DNA of 45,306 nucleotides from an uncultured Bacteroidales bacterium (GCA_902776455.1 CACYQI010000014.1:1-45306); one strand, 5' to 3'; shown: positions 1 to 7,549, counted from the stretch's first letter. Notes: generated by a model not told the origin, from the sequence alone. Made by a program: numbers and translations.

Positions 1-561
1 CGCAAGGGACTGGACGAGCGTGTCATCAACTTCATCCAAGCCAATCCCGAACTGCTTGACCGCAGCGGTGACACCAAGGAGGAGCAGGGACTGGAGAAAG
101 ACCCCGACCGACGTGCTTGGGAGAAAGTGGCACGTGCGATGGAGAACATTCCCAATCCGATGCCCGTGCATCAGAAGATTATCGCAGGCATCGTGGGTGT
201 GCAGGCAGCTGCAAGGCTGTTCCTCTCGTTCCAAAAGGAACTTGTCACACCGCAGGAGCTGCTCACCAATTTCAAGAGCGTCAAACGACAGCTGGACAAG
301 TATCAGTTGCATCAGTTGTCGCTGGTGAACGATGCCCTATGCCGTTTCTTCGAGACTGACCAAGCTGATACGATGGAGCGCACACTGGTTCGCGAAAACC
401 TGAAAGCCTATCACGACTATCTGGCCAAGAACCATCGCGAAGCATACGCCCACTTTGTGTCACTCATCGACGGTACGGGCTACAAGCAGATGCTCTTGCT
501 CATCAACAAGGAACTGCCTGAGACCTATAAGCAAATCATTGAGTTCATCCAGTCGCTATGA
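1..561 (+). CDS. MoxR-type AAA+ ATPase, C-terminal part (5' end outside window)
   Basis: The frame is open from base 1 to the TGA at 559-561, so only the C-terminal about 186 residues are visible and the Walker motifs are outside. The visible part has DPDRRAWEKVARAME followed by a PMPVHQKIIAGIVG helix and a helical tail, which I recognise as the end of ATPases paired with VWA/DUF2201 proteins. Such MoxR-type ATPases act as chaperone-like motors on a VWA partner. The stop overlaps the start of the next gene in an ATGA, so the two are translationally coupled. This supports a functional ATPase-VWA pair. Family assignment rests on the tail and the partner, because the ATP-binding core is not in the window. 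Confidence 0.7.
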   Translation, partial: RKGLDERVINFIQANPELLDRSGDTKEEQGLEKDPDRRAWEKVARAMENIPNPMPVHQKIIAGIVGVQAAARLFLSFQKELVTPQELLTNFKSVKRQLDKYQLHQLSLVNDALCRFFETDQADTMERTLVRENLKAYHDYLAKNHREAYAHFVSLIDGTGYKQMLLLINKELPETYKQIIEFIQSL

Positions 562-2006
562 GTACACTTGAGCGCATACAACAAGAGGTGGAGCAGTGGT
601 TTCTGACCGAACCGCTGTTTTTCACCGTCTATTGTTCGCATAGGCTGACCATCAATCCCAATATGTTGTGCGCACTGCGTTCTGGACAGGGACGGATAGA
701 ATACAATCCAGAGCTGATTGACTCGATGCCCGACCATCAGTTGCGGGCCTTGCTGAGCGTGGAGATGATTCGCATTCTGCTGAAGCATCCCTACTCCCGT
801 CAACCGTTGGGTTGTCCTGGCATAGCGCTGAAGATGGCGAGTGATATGGTCATCGCTCCAGCCTATAATCTGACTTGGGCTGGTCTGATACATCCCGAGG
901 AATTCGGTTTGCCCACAGGACAGCACTTTGAGTGGTACGCCAACCGACTGAGCGCGATGGGAATCCACATGGATGGGCAAGCCCCCAGCGAAGGAGATTC
1001 CTGTGCCGAAGGCGAGGCTGGAGAAGGTAGTGCAGCATCTTCGTCAGAACTTTCTGAGAAGCAAGATGAAGATTCGACAGGTGGTAGCAGTGGCGAAAAT
1101 AAAGAGCAAAACGAGCAGGGAGAGAATGCAGAAGGGGCATTGTCCGGCGGAGCAGATTCTGAAGAAAGTAACGAAAAAGCTGTGCCTATCGAAGGTCAGG
1201 GAGGAATGCCTTCCTCTGGCGAATCAGAACCTTCTGAGAAGCAAGGTGAAGATTTGGCAGGTGGCAGCAGTGGCGAAAATAAAGAGCAAAACGAGCAGGG
1301 AGAGAATGCAGAAGGGGCATCGTCAGGTGGAGCAGATTATACATCTTTGTGGGAAGAAGATGCCTTCATGGGTCAGCAGATTACGGATATCATCCATAGC
1401 ACCACGCAATGGGGAAGACTGCCAGGAAGGATGGTGGAACTCATCCAGAAAGCCGCCGAAGGTAAGATTGACTATCGCAATGCCTTGCGTGCTTTCCGCA
1501 GTTCCATCCTCTCGCAGAAACGTCACCTCACCCGCATGTATCCCAGCCGCCGCTTTGGTTTCGAACAGATGGGCAGCCGATATGAGTTCACCACCCGCCT
1601 GCTGGTGGCCATCGACACCAGTGGTTCGGTAGGTTCAGAAGAATTGGGACGCTACTATCGCATCATCACGACCTTCTTCAAATATGGCATCCAGGAGATT
1701 GATGTGCTGATGTTCGATTTCGATGTAAAGGGAGAACCCGTTACCCTTAAAGAGGCACAGAAGAACAAGCAGACATTTGAGGTGAAAGGGCGCGGCGGCA
1801 CCAACTTCCAAGCTCCCATCGATTATGTGAAAGAGCATCCCGGCTACGACGGCCTCATCATCATCACCGATGGCTATGCTCCGACACCAGACGTGCCGCC
1901 ATTCCTGCGCACCAAACTCCTTTGGGTCATCGACAATGAACCATCCTACAAGCAACATTACGAATCTCTGCGCAAGACAGGCCGCGTCTGTCTGATGCAA
2001 CTATAA
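558..2006 (+). CDS. VWA-like (DUF2201-type) protein with degenerate metallopeptidase-like N-terminus
   Basis: A 482-residue protein. Residues 1-145 resemble the N-terminal putative metallopeptidase region of DUF2201 proteins, but where that family usually has a HEXXH-like helix this one reads VEMIRILLKH, so the zinc site looks lost. Residues about 150-265 are a low-complexity Ser/Gly/Glu/Asn/Gln linker containing a duplicated block. Residues about 345-482 form a VWA-like domain with the metal-ion site D353-T-S-G-S357, a GGTNF threonine and an ITDGYA aspartate. The start is fixed by its ATGA overlap with the ATPase gene. The pair probably works as an ATPase-driven, VWA-adaptor complex on an unknown substrate. 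Domain naming is from family memory; the motifs are visible. Confidence 0.8.
   Translation: MSTLERIQQEVEQWFLTEPLFFTVYCSHRLTINPNMLCALRSGQGRIEYNPELIDSMPDHQLRALLSVEMIRILLKHPYSRQPLGCPGIALKMASDMVIAPAYNLTWAGLIHPEEFGLPTGQHFEWYANRLSAMGIHMDGQAPSEGDSCAEGEAGEGSAASSSELSEKQDEDSTGGSSGENKEQNEQGENAEGALSGGADSEESNEKAVPIEGQGGMPSSGESEPSEKQGEDLAGGSSGENKEQNEQGENAEGASSGGADYTSLWEEDAFMGQQITDIIHSTTQWGRLPGRMVELIQKAAEGKIDYRNALRAFRSSILSQKRHLTRMYPSRRFGFEQMGSRYEFTTRLLVAIDTSGSVGSEELGRYYRIITTFFKYGIQEIDVLMFDFDVKGEPVTLKEAQKNKQTFEVKGRGGTNFQAPIDYVKEHPGYDGLIIITDGYAPTPDVPPFLRTKLLWVIDNEPSYKQHYESLRKTGRVCLMQL
1044..1340 (+). repeat. Duplicated about 117-bp block in the linker of the VWA protein
   Basis: Bases 1044-1160 recur at 1224-1340, offset 180 bp, with few differences. 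The offset is a multiple of three, so the duplication stays in frame (residues about 163-201 and 223-261). It encodes the SEKQ...GGSSGENKEQNEQGE segment twice. It looks like a recent linker expansion. Confidence 0.9.
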
Positions 2007-2016
2007 TATATAAAAC

Positions 2017-3087
2017 ATGCCTAAGATAGCACATACCCCAAATGACGTCAAGAAGCGTCGGGCTGCCTTTGAAGAGCGATGGAAAATGTTCCAGGGAAAC
2101 ATGTACGACGAGAAGCGAATCCGCGAGGAGGTGTTTACGCTCATCAAGCCCCACATGTTGAAGCCCTACTTCAGCAAACGCAGGAATCCCTTGTTCGGTT
2201 ATGACAAGGGTGAGTTCTTCTTCTCCGAAGAGCCGTTCCGCCATGCCCTTGAAAAGGCAAAAGCCGACCTCTCGCTATTCCAAATGAGCGAGACAAAAGT
2301 CCAGAAGCCTTTTGTACAAGAAAGGTTCCATTATGAACAGGAACTGAAAGTCTATGTAGGTAACGACCACGCATGGTGCCACACCTGCTTCCTTACCTAT
2401 CAGGGAGTACAGATGACGGTTGAGCGTTGGACGGTCGAAGGATCTCCTTTTGGCTCCTACGTTATCACCCCAGCCATACAACTGCCTTTAGAGAAGCCGT
2501 GGGTCGTGACGGAAACCTATTTCTTCTGGATTGACCTGCCTCGTTTGCTTATGGACATAGCATTGGAGTACGCATTGTGCCAAGAGGAGTTCAACTACCA
2601 CATGCGCAAGCTCAAGGTGTTCAATATGGACTCCACAGTGTTCAACGAGTCGGGTATCACGCTATCTGACAATCCCGAGGAATGGATGCCGAGCATCGAG
2701 AACTACTTCCAGATGATGAAGAAGCGATACCACGACACCATATTCTTGGTGGCCGACCTGAAGCGTGTGGGGAAATTCGATGAGCTGTGCAGGGAAATGG
2801 ACGTTAATGTTGAATATAGAGCAGGAAAATATGCAAGCTTTTCCGACCCAAGCGGCGAGCGCAGAGAAGGCTTCTTCATGGTGGAGGGCTATGTGCTGTA
2901 TATCGAAGAGTTCCGTTACTACACTTCAGCGAAGAACAAGTGTATCATCTATCCTTACCACCAGCGTCCTGAATACTCATTTACTTTGAATGGCAGCCTC
3001 GGGCTTCACGCTCTTGTCGGCTATCTCAAACAGATGCCCGATGTTTGTCGACAGATAGATAAATTTACCGAATCATTAAATTTATAA
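2017..3087 (+). CDS. Hypothetical protein, 356 aa, downstream of the ATPase-VWA pair
   Basis: I do not recognise this family. The protein is soluble-looking, with no signal peptide or membrane segment. The N-terminal 100 residues are basic and helical (KKRRAAFEERWKMFQ). The middle contains WCHTCF and a WTVEGSPFGSYVI strand-rich stretch. The C-terminal third has FFMVEGYVLYIEEF and ends in a leucine-rich helix. Only 10 bases separate it from the VWA gene, so it is probably in the same operon and may be the system's substrate or accessory factor. That role is inferred from position only. The ATG at 2017 gives the only start close to the preceding stop. Confidence 0.8.
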   Translation: MPKIAHTPNDVKKRRAAFEERWKMFQGNMYDEKRIREEVFTLIKPHMLKPYFSKRRNPLFGYDKGEFFFSEEPFRHALEKAKADLSLFQMSETKVQKPFVQERFHYEQELKVYVGNDHAWCHTCFLTYQGVQMTVERWTVEGSPFGSYVITPAIQLPLEKPWVVTETYFFWIDLPRLLMDIALEYALCQEEFNYHMRKLKVFNMDSTVFNESGITLSDNPEEWMPSIENYFQMMKKRYHDTIFLVADLKRVGKFDELCREMDVNVEYRAGKYASFSDPSGERREGFFMVEGYVLYIEEFRYYTSAKNKCIIYPYHQRPEYSFTLNGSLGLHALVGYLKQMPDVCRQIDKFTESLNL

Positions 3088-3106
3088 CAAAAGATTACCA
3101 TATTAA
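3075..3106 (+). promoter_or_regulatory. Weak copy of the recurrent TTGAAT-17-YATATT motif
   Basis: ATTAAATTTAT at 3075 and CCATATTAA with ATATTA at 3100 keep the 25-base offset seen in five better copies, and ATATTA lies 40 bases before the ATG at 3140. The upstream part (TTTACCGAATC) also resembles the other copies. It lacks the G of TTTG and overlaps the end of the preceding gene, so it is the least certain member. Confidence 0.45.
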
Positions 3107-3139
3107 TCATAACTTATAAACTTATAAACTCACGAACTT

Positions 3140-3634
3140 ATGGCAAACATTTGCACGACCAATTATGTCATCGAGGGAAAGAAAGAAGAACTCGATGCAT
3201 TGTATCAGAAGATGAAGGAACTCCAGGAGATGGAACAGCCTTTAGTAGAAAACAGCTTTGGCCCAACATGGCTAGGCTGCTTGGTGAAAGCTTTAGGAAA
3301 GAACCCGGAAGACGTGATGTGTCGCGGACAATGGATTGAACTTGAACGTCAAAACGAGAAACTGCTGATGACTTTCGAAACAGCTTGGACACCCTGCTAC
3401 GAAGTCACAAATCTAATAAAGGAATCATATTCATCGCTACGAATCTACTACAAAGCCGAAGAACCTGGCAACTGTGTCTATCTGAAAAACGATGCCGAAG
3501 GCAAGTACTTCCCTGAGACAGAAGCAGACAGCAAACCCTTTGAACTGATGACCGAAGAACGTGAACAGCTTCAAACCCGCCTCATCCGTGGCATCAAGGA
3601 CGGCAGCATCGAGGTAAAAGTCAGCAAGGAATAG
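3140..3634 (+). CDS. Small Api92/YubB-like protein, 164 aa
   Basis: The N-terminus MANICTTNYVIEG followed by a helix resembles the start of Api92/YubB-like (ferredoxin-like fold) proteins found on plasmids and phages, which begin MANWxxN and continue as a strand-helix unit. The rest holds W-containing strands (FGPTWLGCLV, TFETAWTPCYEV) consistent with a small alpha/beta fold. Function is unknown in this family. It stands alone with a possible recurrent-motif promoter 35-65 bases upstream and is followed by a 22-bp tandem array before the convergent toxin gene. Family assignment is by motif memory and only moderately sure; the gene itself is solid. Confidence 0.7.
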   Translation: MANICTTNYVIEGKKEELDALYQKMKELQEMEQPLVENSFGPTWLGCLVKALGKNPEDVMCRGQWIELERQNEKLLMTFETAWTPCYEVTNLIKESYSSLRIYYKAEEPGNCVYLKNDAEGKYFPETEADSKPFELMTEEREQLQTRLIRGIKDGSIEVKVSKE

Positions 3635-3683
3635 GCAACAGGACGAGAAAGTTACTTCGCAATCAGAGAAGGGGCAAAAAGAA

Positions 3684-3749
3684 CTACGTGTACTTAGGCG
3701 GATAAGTACACGTACTTATGCGGGCAAGTACACGTACTTATTCCACAAG
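3684..3749. repeat. 22-bp tandem array A (three units) between convergent genes
   Basis: Ten-base cores at 3684 (CTACGTGTAC), 3706 and 3728 (both GTACACGTAC) are spaced exactly 22 bases. The first core is essentially the reverse complement of the next two, so 3686-3697 and 3704-3715 form a perfect 12-bp inverted repeat with a 6-base loop. The array lies between the stop codons of two convergent genes. It could act as a bidirectional hairpin or a protein-binding array; no T-tract follows. Confidence 0.85.
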
Positions 3750-3775
3750 GTGTGTTCCCCTTGAATAAAACGCAC

Positions 3776-4231
3776 TTATTCTGTGAAGCCAATGTCCTGG
3801 CTCATCGCCTCCATAAGTTCCAGCTTGACAGCTTCGCTATAATCCTCGTCATTGACAATGCACCGCATCACCTCCGTCAGCAAGTCGCGGTCAATATGCC
3901 CTGCCGCCACATGATAGCCGATGGCCTCTATCTCCTCCATAAAATCTTTCACCAGATACATATAGCCATTTCTTAAGAAGAAGGACAATGTCAACGTGAT
4001 GGATATGCGCTTATTGCAATCTGCAAAATAATGTCCCCTGCACAGGCTGAACATCAGATATGCGGCTTTGTCTGCTATTTCAGGATAGTAAATATCATCC
4101 TGCACGAACTCAAGTGTTGACTTTATGCCCCCTTCATCGCGAACACCAGCCATTCCCCCGCCACTCTTTTCTACCGTCTTGTAGTAAATCTTCAGGGCTT
4201 CGTCGTAATCAATATATGATAGGCTTGTCAT
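3776..4231 (-). CDS. doc: Fic/Doc family protein (Doc-like toxin)
   Basis: A 151-residue protein with the Fic/Doc catalytic signature H67-YFADCNKR75, matching the HxFxDxNKR pattern of Doc toxins rather than the longer Fic AMP-transferase motif. Doc of phage P1 phosphorylates EF-Tu and stops translation; the same activity is inferred here. The preceding helices (KAAYLMFSLCRGHYF) and the following RNGYMYL segment fit the compact Doc fold. It lies 17 bases after the stop of a DNA-binding protein gene on the same strand, the usual arrangement of a toxin with its regulator. No separate short Phd-like antitoxin is visible, so the 333-aa partner would have to provide neutralisation or regulation. 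Confidence 0.85.
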   Translation of the reverse strand: MTSLSYIDYDEALKIYYKTVEKSGGGMAGVRDEGGIKSTLEFVQDDIYYPEIADKAAYLMFSLCRGHYFADCNKRISITLTLSFFLRNGYMYLVKDFMEEIEAIGYHVAAGHIDRDLLTEVMRCIVNDEDYSEAVKLELMEAMSQDIGFTE

Positions 4232-4248
4232 TCTCCTGCCTCCCCCTT

Positions 4249-5250
4249 TTATTGCTTCAGACGGTCAAGCACGCCTTTGTTCTCGTCGAGTAAATGGTCG
4301 AAATCGACAGACTGACTCCCGATGAACTTCTCATACTCTTCTGGAGAGACAGCCTTCAAATATGCAGCGATATTGTTGTGATAGACATCGCGCAAGGCGA
4401 AATCGCGTGACGCCATCTTTGTCCTGGCATCCTCCAGAATGGGTTTCACGAAAGGCAAAACTGCCAATTCCCTGATAGCCTGTCCCACTTCTTCCACCGT
4501 CATCGTACCACCTTCCTTTGCCTTCGCCACAATGGTTTCTGCCACATGATTCTCAAAGGCAGACACCGACACCAGCACCTCGGCATAGAGTGTGCGGCGC
4601 AGACTGTCTTTCTCGCTCAAGGCAAGCAGCTTCTTGTATTCCTTGGCCTTCTCACAGAAGACTGCCCTATAAATCATATCCATGATGGTGGAGTATTTGA
4701 ACACCTTGTGTCCCACAACATAGTCTCTGATGGCATCAGTCAGTTTCTTGTGGTAATTCTCCTCCTGAATGGCTGATACAACATAATTCCTATCCCTGCG
4801 GTTGATATATTTTGTGCCGCCACCAGTTTTCTCATTAATCACGGATATCACTATATCAAGCATAAGGCTTCGCACCTGCTTGGCCTTTTCACTGGTTGTC
4901 AGAAGCATACCGATGTTGAGGAAAGAGCGGAAATCAAAGAGTCCTAATTGCGGCATTTTGTTTGGGAAATCGATTTCCTTAACATACTGTAACTTCAACT
5001 CTTTCAGCTCCTTACCTTTTATTACTCTATACCCGTTCCTTTTCAATTCTTCTTCGTGGGCATTTAGGCAATTAGTTATCGTTCGCAAATCCACTCCATA
5101 GAAATCTGCAGCCATCTGCTTCGTAATATATAATACTCCATTAAACTCCAGAGGCTTTATCTCCAAAGCCTCACGAATGCGAGGCAAAGCGACAGGGTTG
5201 TTCAGGATGTTCTGCCTGCTTATCTCAGATGTTGTCAAGTCTTTTGCCAT
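4249..5250 (-). CDS. RhuM-like / KilA-type DNA-binding protein, probable partner of Doc
   Basis: A 333-residue protein. Residues about 38-70 contain a winged-helix-like segment (FNGVLYITKQMAADFYGVDLRTITNCL) resembling the N-terminus of RhuM/virulence-associated DNA-binding proteins. A helical region follows (FRSFLNIGMLLTTSEKAKQVRSLMLDIV), then a long alpha-helical C-terminus without membrane segments. It is the first gene of the operon, with doc 17 bases downstream. A Bacteroidetes-type promoter lies just before it. The role as transcriptional regulator or antitoxin of the pair is inferred from the HTH and the gene order; antitoxin activity cannot be seen in the sequence. Confidence 0.75.
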   Translation of the reverse strand: MAKDLTTSEISRQNILNNPVALPRIREALEIKPLEFNGVLYITKQMAADFYGVDLRTITNCLNAHEEELKRNGYRVIKGKELKELKLQYVKEIDFPNKMPQLGLFDFRSFLNIGMLLTTSEKAKQVRSLMLDIVISVINEKTGGGTKYINRRDRNYVVSAIQEENYHKKLTDAIRDYVVGHKVFKYSTIMDMIYRAVFCEKAKEYKKLLALSEKDSLRRTLYAEVLVSVSAFENHVAETIVAKAKEGGTMTVEEVGQAIRELAVLPFVKPILEDARTKMASRDFALRDVYHNNIAAYLKAVSPEEYEKFIGSQSVDFDHLLDENKGVLDRLKQ

Positions 5251-5272
5251 ATACTTTATTTATTGTTTGCTG

Positions 5273-5303
5273 CAAAGGTACGGCTTTAATTCATAATTCA
5301 CAA
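5273..5303 (-). promoter_or_regulatory. Bacteroidetes-type promoter for the RhuM-like/doc operon
   Basis: Read on the minus strand, TTG at 5303-5301, 20 bases, then TACCTTTG at 5280-5273 fits the TTTG / TAnnTTTG consensus. It sits about 23 bases before the start codon at 5250. Confidence 0.6.
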
Positions 5304-5326
5304 TTCATAATTCATAATTAAGGGTT
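5287..5326. repeat. AT-rich short direct repeats (AATTCATAATTC type)
   Basis: AATTCATAATTCACAATTC and further ATTCATAATT copies follow each other here. The same type of sequence recurs before pcrA (about 22820-22845) and before moxR/DUF58 (about 35566-35600). These look like a common intergenic filler repeat of this genome, with no clear function. Confidence 0.6.
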
Positions 5327-5375
5327 AAGAGCATAAATAATATACCTAAACATTCAATGTTCAATGTTTTTTTCG

Positions 5376-5383
5376 TATCTTTG
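5376..5383 (+). promoter_or_regulatory. Probable -7 box for the gene at 5477
   Basis: TATCTTTG matches the Bacteroidetes TAnnTTTG box. No good TTTG is present 19-20 bases upstream, so the call rests on the -7 box alone. It would give a leader of roughly 85 bases. Confidence 0.45.
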
Positions 5384-5476
5384 TAGAGCTAAATGAACAA
5401 AACTAACAAAATAACGTACCTAAATAAAGTTAACATCATAAAACCTCGCGATGTATAGGGAATCGTAGATACGACA

Positions 5477-6157
5477 ATGACATTATTAAAATTAGACCAA
5501 CGAATTCGACGAGATTTAGAAGACCTTTATAAAGGAGGTATCCTTACATTTATTCAGAACTTCAAGAACTGTAAGATAACAGAGGCAGAACAGTTGTCTA
5601 TGGATTTGTTTGGTACCCCCAACGAATTATCAATTCATGGATTGCCTGGCTACTATACAGGCAAGCGTGATGCAGCTACGGTGATGGTGATGCTTAATCC
5701 TGGATCAGACGTGATGTCTCAAAATAATCCGTTTGTTACAGAGAAAACATTGAATAGAATACTGAAAGAACTTGGAAAAACCAATATTAGTTCTTCTGCT
5801 GATTTTGTTAAAATAATTAAACGCGGAAGTGATCGTTATGGCAACATAGATAAAGATAGACTAGATAATTTTGATATTAAGCAAGCAGCTTTCTTAAAAG
5901 CTTGGGAAAATAGTGGTGTTGATATTCCTAACAACTTCCCGGACATGATTCCTAGACCATCTAAAAAGGGAAAAGAGGAACGTGACAAGTTGCTTAGGGA
6001 AGTCAAACAAAATGTTCTAATGCAAAAACTGCAACTTGAATTAATTCCTTATGCTTCACGTAAGTTTAAGACTATTAATCCTAATAACTACAAACACCTT
6101 TTCCCGTACGTTGAAACACTTTTTCAAGAGATATTCTCAAAAAACGCACGTATGTGA
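5477..6157 (+). CDS. Hypothetical protein, 5' part of a gene split by a -1 frame change
   Basis: 226 codons to a TGA at 6155. I do not recognise the family. Visible features are a strand ATVMVMLNPGSDV (residues about 66-78), an acidic-basic helical middle, and a YKHLFPYVETLFQEIFSK helix at the end. The protein ends abruptly after SKNARM, while the -1 frame continues without interruption as LKKRTYVIFCSDFFDKL..., so the natural product appears to be about 328 residues covering 5477-6462. The switch point is an A AAA AAC heptamer at 6139-6145 in the correct phase for -1 slippage. Either the frame change is programmed, or one base was gained or lost in the six-A run, making this a recent pseudogene or a sequencing artefact. 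Confidence 0.7.
   Translation: MTLLKLDQRIRRDLEDLYKGGILTFIQNFKNCKITEAEQLSMDLFGTPNELSIHGLPGYYTGKRDAATVMVMLNPGSDVMSQNNPFVTEKTLNRILKELGKTNISSSADFVKIIKRGSDRYGNIDKDRLDNFDIKQAAFLKAWENSGVDIPNNFPDMIPRPSKKGKEERDKLLREVKQNVLMQKLQLELIPYASRKFKTINPNNYKHLFPYVETLFQEIFSKNARM
6139..6145 (+). other. Candidate -1 ribosomal slippage heptamer A AAA AAC
   Basis: The zero frame reads tcA AAA AAC, exactly the X XXY YYZ arrangement for tandem -1 slippage, and a -1 shift here joins the upstream frame to the 6142-6462 frame. The zero-frame stop follows ten bases later (6155-6157). I see no strong hairpin downstream and only a weak purine stretch (CAAGAG) upstream. Confidence 0.5.
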
Positions 6158-6462
6158 TATTCTGTTCAGACTTTTTTGATAAGTTGTTTAATGCATATAG
6201 TGTTGATAATGGGTATTCTGGAACTATAGATTTTGGAAATAAAGTTGCTTTTGAAGATAAAGAAGGCAAGCAACTTTTTAATAAAGGAGATGCATTTTGC
6301 ACTCCCATTAAGATTACATATAATGGGGAATCTATATATGCAGTCATCGCTCACACATTCCCCAACCAATCTCTTCCAAATGCATACGATAAAATGCAAG
6401 CATACGGAAAATTCTGCTATGATGTATATAATGATTATAAATTACAAAATAACAAACCCTAA
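6154..6462 (+). CDS. 3' part of the frame-split hypothetical gene
   Basis: A 102-codon frame that can only start at GTG 6154 by itself but is open back through 6142, directly at the slippery heptamer. Its sequence (VIFCSDFFDKLFNAYS, then a strand-rich FCTPIKITYNGESIYAVIAHTFPNQSL, then a helix LPNAYDKMQAYGKFCYDVYNDYKL) looks like the natural C-terminal domain of the upstream protein. The codon use and AT-rich composition match the 5' part. I consider it one gene with 5477-6157. A separate translation start at GTG without a ribosome-binding site is less likely. Confidence 0.6.
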   Translation: MIFCSDFFDKLFNAYSVDNGYSGTIDFGNKVAFEDKEGKQLFNKGDAFCTPIKITYNGESIYAVIAHTFPNQSLPNAYDKMQAYGKFCYDVYNDYKLQNNKP

Positions 6463-6474
6463 AACCACATTATT

Positions 6475-6663
6475 ATGATCCCAAAACTTATACTAAGTCA
6501 AAATCGTCAATATCAAGCAGAAGAGAGCAAGGAGGACCTGCTTCTCGAGAAAATTGATGAACTTCTTAAAATGAACGAAAAGATGAAGAAGGAACTTCTT
6601 GAAATGAACGAAAAGATGAAGAAGGAACTTGAGGAACTGAAGCATGATTTAAGTTTGTGTTAA
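6475..6663 (+). CDS. Small coiled-coil protein, 62 aa, with 11-residue repeats
   Basis: The short protein starts at ATG 6475, 12 bases after the preceding stop, so it is probably cotranscribed with it. After a short N-terminal stretch it is entirely charged heptad/hendecad helix: LLLEKIDELLK followed by two copies of MNEKMKKELLE/EE. The two copies are a 27-bp exact DNA repeat at 6571-6597 and 6604-6630 (period 33 bp). It should form a parallel oligomer or coat a partner; nothing else is visible. No homologue is recognised. Confidence 0.65.
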   Translation: MIPKLILSQNRQYQAEESKEDLLLEKIDELLKMNEKMKKELLEMNEKMKKELEELKHDLSLC

Positions 6664-6687
6664 AAAATGATAAAAGTTAACCACTTC

Positions 6688-6719
6688 TTTGAATTATTCT
6701 CGAATCGTAACCATATTAT
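6688..6719 (+). promoter_or_regulatory. Recurrent promoter-like motif, copy 1
   Basis: TTTGAATTATT at 6688 and CCATATTAT with ATATTAT at 6713 (offset 25). AAAAGTTA upstream and the start codon 40 bases after ATATTAT match the other copies. It would drive the gene at 6753. Confidence 0.7.
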
Positions 6720-6752
6720 TTATATACGCGTAAACCGATTAAAGGGATAATT

Positions 6753-7055
6753 ATGGTAACAAAGGACAACATCATCTATTTTGAGTCCGACGAAGAGTTT
6801 GAGGATTTCTGCTTGGCGCCTTATGGTGTAATTGTGTATCCGGAAAATGGCAGCTCTCCATATTGGACGGGAGTTTATTCCGACCTGTACAAAGATGCTG
6901 TCAAGGAAGGCAAGAAGTTCATCATCAAAGACGAAGACTCTGTTGTGTTCAAACATAAACGCGTCACGAAACGAGTACCCATTCAAGGCACACGTCGTGA
7001 GGCATCGGTGCAGATGCCTGTGCAGAATCTGGAACAATACTTTGAAGGCATCTAA
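6753..7055 (+). CDS. Hypothetical protein, 100 aa, behind motif copy 1
   Basis: A small soluble protein starting MVTKDNIIYFESDEEFEDFC, with an acidic helix, a strand-rich GVIVYPENGSSPYWTGVY, and a basic C-terminal half (KHKRVTKRVPIQGTRREASVQM). I do not recognise it. The basic tail could bind nucleic acid, but this is a guess. It stands alone behind the recurrent promoter-like motif, like several other short genes in this region, which suggests common regulation. The next gene begins about 30-55 bases downstream with a non-ATG start. Confidence 0.7.
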   Translation: MVTKDNIIYFESDEEFEDFCLAPYGVIVYPENGSSPYWTGVYSDLYKDAVKEGKKFIIKDEDSVVFKHKRVTKRVPIQGTRREASVQMPVQNLEQYFEGI

Positions 7056-7085
7056 AGTATAAGCCTTACATGGGAGTTTTTCCTC

Positions 7086-7493
7086 TTGCTAAACAACCAC
7101 ATTCATCTTTTGAAACATCTATTAACCACTCTATTCTTTCTGTTGACGCTGGCTATACAGGCGCAGCGTCAGCAGATTTCGTACATTGAAGAGACGAAGA
7201 ACTGGTACTATGTCTATGACGAAAAGGGCAAAAAGATTTGCGGCCTGTCGCGCAGCAGCGTGGGGGAACTGAAAGGCTGGGGCAGCGACTTCTTTGTGGT
7301 GAAACGTTACTCCTACTACTATATCTGCAACGCCAAGGGCAAGACGCTGAAAACACTAAACGTCTCGGATGTGGGAGAGATTGTCGGCGTCTCAAACAGC
7401 ACCATCACCAGCCGCAAAGGAAGCTGGATTTACACTTGGAGCGAAGAAGGCAAGAAAATTAGTGCAAGGACGGCAAGCCATGTAAATTGTTAA
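7086..7493 (+). CDS. Small exported protein with three short WYVY/GK repeats
   Basis: No ATG exists between the preceding stop and the conserved-looking body, so the start is TTG: either 7086, or 7110, which gives a compact signal peptide (KHLLTTLFFLLTLAIQAQ). After cleavage the protein has three repeats built as aromatic strand, GKK/GKT turn, Ser-rich strand: NWYYVYDEKGKKI, YYYICNAKGKTL and SWIYTWSEEGKKI, each followed by a S.S/VGE segment. This resembles short WG-like or beta-propeller blade repeats, but three are too few for a closed propeller. The mature protein is probably periplasmic or surface-located. Function is unknown, and the start is the weakest part of the call. Confidence 0.6.
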   Translation: MLNNHIHLLKHLLTTLFFLLTLAIQAQRQQISYIEETKNWYYVYDEKGKKICGLSRSSVGELKGWGSDFFVVKRYSYYYICNAKGKTLKTLNVSDVGEIVGVSNSTITSRKGSWIYTWSEEGKKISARTASHVNC

Positions 7494-7517
7494 AAATCCA
7501 TAAAAATTGGGGCGTTT

Positions 7518-7549
7518 TTTGAATTTTTGGCCAATTGCAACCATATTAT
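7518..7549 (+). promoter_or_regulatory. Recurrent promoter-like motif, copy 2
   Basis: TTTGAATTTTT at 7518 and CCATATTAT with ATATTAT at 7543 (offset 25), 34 bases before the ATG at 7577. The preceding ATAAAAATTGGGGC resembles the sequence before copy 3. It heads the operon 7577-9356 that includes the sigma-like gene. Confidence 0.75.

Noticed and set aside
973-1632. 219-codon plus-strand frame inside the VWA gene
   Set aside because: It is out of frame with the VWA domain and is kept open by the repetitive linker; its product is a Lys/Ser/Arg-rich non-family sequence.
7070-7190. Short ATG frame starting MGVFPLAKQPHSS before the exported repeat protein
   Set aside because: It overlaps the signal-peptide frame, which has the better protein features, and ends without any recognisable content.
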